A DNA stretch of 64,000 bases from an uncultured Rhodospirillales bacterium (GTDB lineage Bacteria; Pseudomonadota; Alphaproteobacteria; RF32; CAG-239). Both the position numbers and the translations under genes were made by a program. The notes below the pieces were generated by a model. That model saw nothing but the letters and a program-made list of their open reading frames with translations. It was not told where the DNA came from and searched no databases. Each line of letters begins with the position of its first letter. Within the stretch, counting starts at the first letter, position 1. The stretch lies in contig CACWQT010000003.1 in NCBI GenBank assembly GCA_902763185.1, positions 62,001-126,000 of the forward strand. The letters are read 5' to 3'. Below, piece after piece: positions 63,787 to 64,000 of the stretch.

Positions 63787-64000
63787 TCACACTCCTTCAC
63801 GTCTGTTTCTAAAATATTCATATGTGATAAGTACGATTCCAGAAACAATTAGGGGCAACAGATAATAAATAATCCGATAAGCAATCAAAGCCCCAAACAA
63901 AATAGCTTGATTATCTTGCCCCGGTAAAATGTTTGAGAATACCAATTCAAATACGCCAAGTCCCCCCGGAACTTGACTGTATACGCCTAATACTTGCGCA
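63787..64000 (-). CDS. Lysylphosphatidylglycerol synthase-like transmembrane protein, C-terminal end (cut by window edge)
   Basis: The last 70 residues of a minus-strand membrane protein whose start lies beyond the right edge. The reverse complement reads through without a stop from the edge to a TGA at 63789-63787. The segment SQVPGGLGVFELVF is the hallmark of the UPF0104/AglD-like transmembrane domain, also found in the flippase half of MprF. It is followed by a final membrane helix (YRIIYYLLPLIVSGIVLITY) and a basic tail ending RNRREGV. The family moves or flips lipids in the inner membrane; a catalytic LPG-synthase domain is not seen in this part. Confidence 0.82.
   Translation of the reverse strand, partial: AQVLGVYSQVPGGLGVFELVFSNILPGQDNQAILFGALIAYRIIYYLLPLIVSGIVLITYEYFRNRREGV

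Overview
The window is an AT-rich, densely coded stretch of a Gram-negative bacterial chromosome. Gaps between genes are never longer than about 230 bases. Several gene sets point to an alphaproteobacterium: leuS-lptE-holA with an LptE carrying the GCGFEPLY lipobox region, two MlaD proteins followed by a DUF2155 protein, clpP-clpX, and a eukaryote-like (type 2) isoleucyl-tRNA synthetase. Low GC, a nucleoside-salvage operon, Cys-rich and repeat-rich surface proteins and many short proteins without recognisable relatives suggest an uncultured, host-associated (gut-type) lineage. That placement is inference. No rRNA, tRNA, CRISPR array, insertion sequence or prophage was found.

Layout. 1-4.6 kb: the end of ettA, then on the other strand a Gld-type ABC exporter (ATPase, fused permease/GldG, DUF4340 protein). 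4.7-6.5 kb: two tandem mlaD genes and a DUF2155 gene. 6.5-10 kb: a TolC-type lipoprotein with an added cadherin/Ig-like domain and a membrane glycosyltransferase. 10-13 kb: an orphan VirB8-like gene, then clpP-clpX. 13-17 kb: holA, lptE, leuS. 17-21.8 kb: mlaC, a membrane glycosyltransferase with an FAD enzyme, and a small outer-membrane barrel. 22-24.4 kb: pgk and gapA. 24.5-28 kb: a 1150-residue repeat protein of unknown family with an internal lipoprotein-like signal. 28-37.7 kb: queA, a degenerate GGDEF membrane protein, lgt, ybjN, DUF1294, two related secreted proteins, dtd, a spmA-spmB fusion, DUF3137 and a divergent galU. 37.7-42.9 kb: a giant AsmA-type protein with a three-copy C-terminal repeat. 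43-47.4 kb: cdd-punA-deoA, an MltB-type transglycosylase and ruvX. 47.4-48.6 kb: three tandem short genes sharing one domain. 48.7-51.9 kb: a palindromic element and ileS. 52-57.6 kb: a 1.85-kilo-residue autotransporter. 57.7-63.3 kb: rimP-nusA-ylxR-infB-rbfA. 63.3-64 kb: mscL with a zinc ribbon, then the end of an LPG-synthase-like membrane gene.

How it fits together. Much of the window concerns the cell envelope: Mla lipid transport (mlaD x2, mlaC), LPS assembly (lptE), lipoprotein maturation (lgt), AsmA-type lipid handling, surface glycosylation, outer-membrane barrels and an autotransporter. The rest is core translation (leuS, ileS, dtd, queA, ettA, the nusA-infB operon), proteolysis (clpXP), glycolysis (gapA, pgk) and nucleoside scavenging. 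The best candidates for undescribed biology are the repeat protein at 24.5-28 kb, the modular autotransporter at 52-57.6 kb, the AsmA C-terminal repeat and the short paralogue cluster at 47.4-48.6 kb. None of them forms an obvious multi-gene system with a predictable function.
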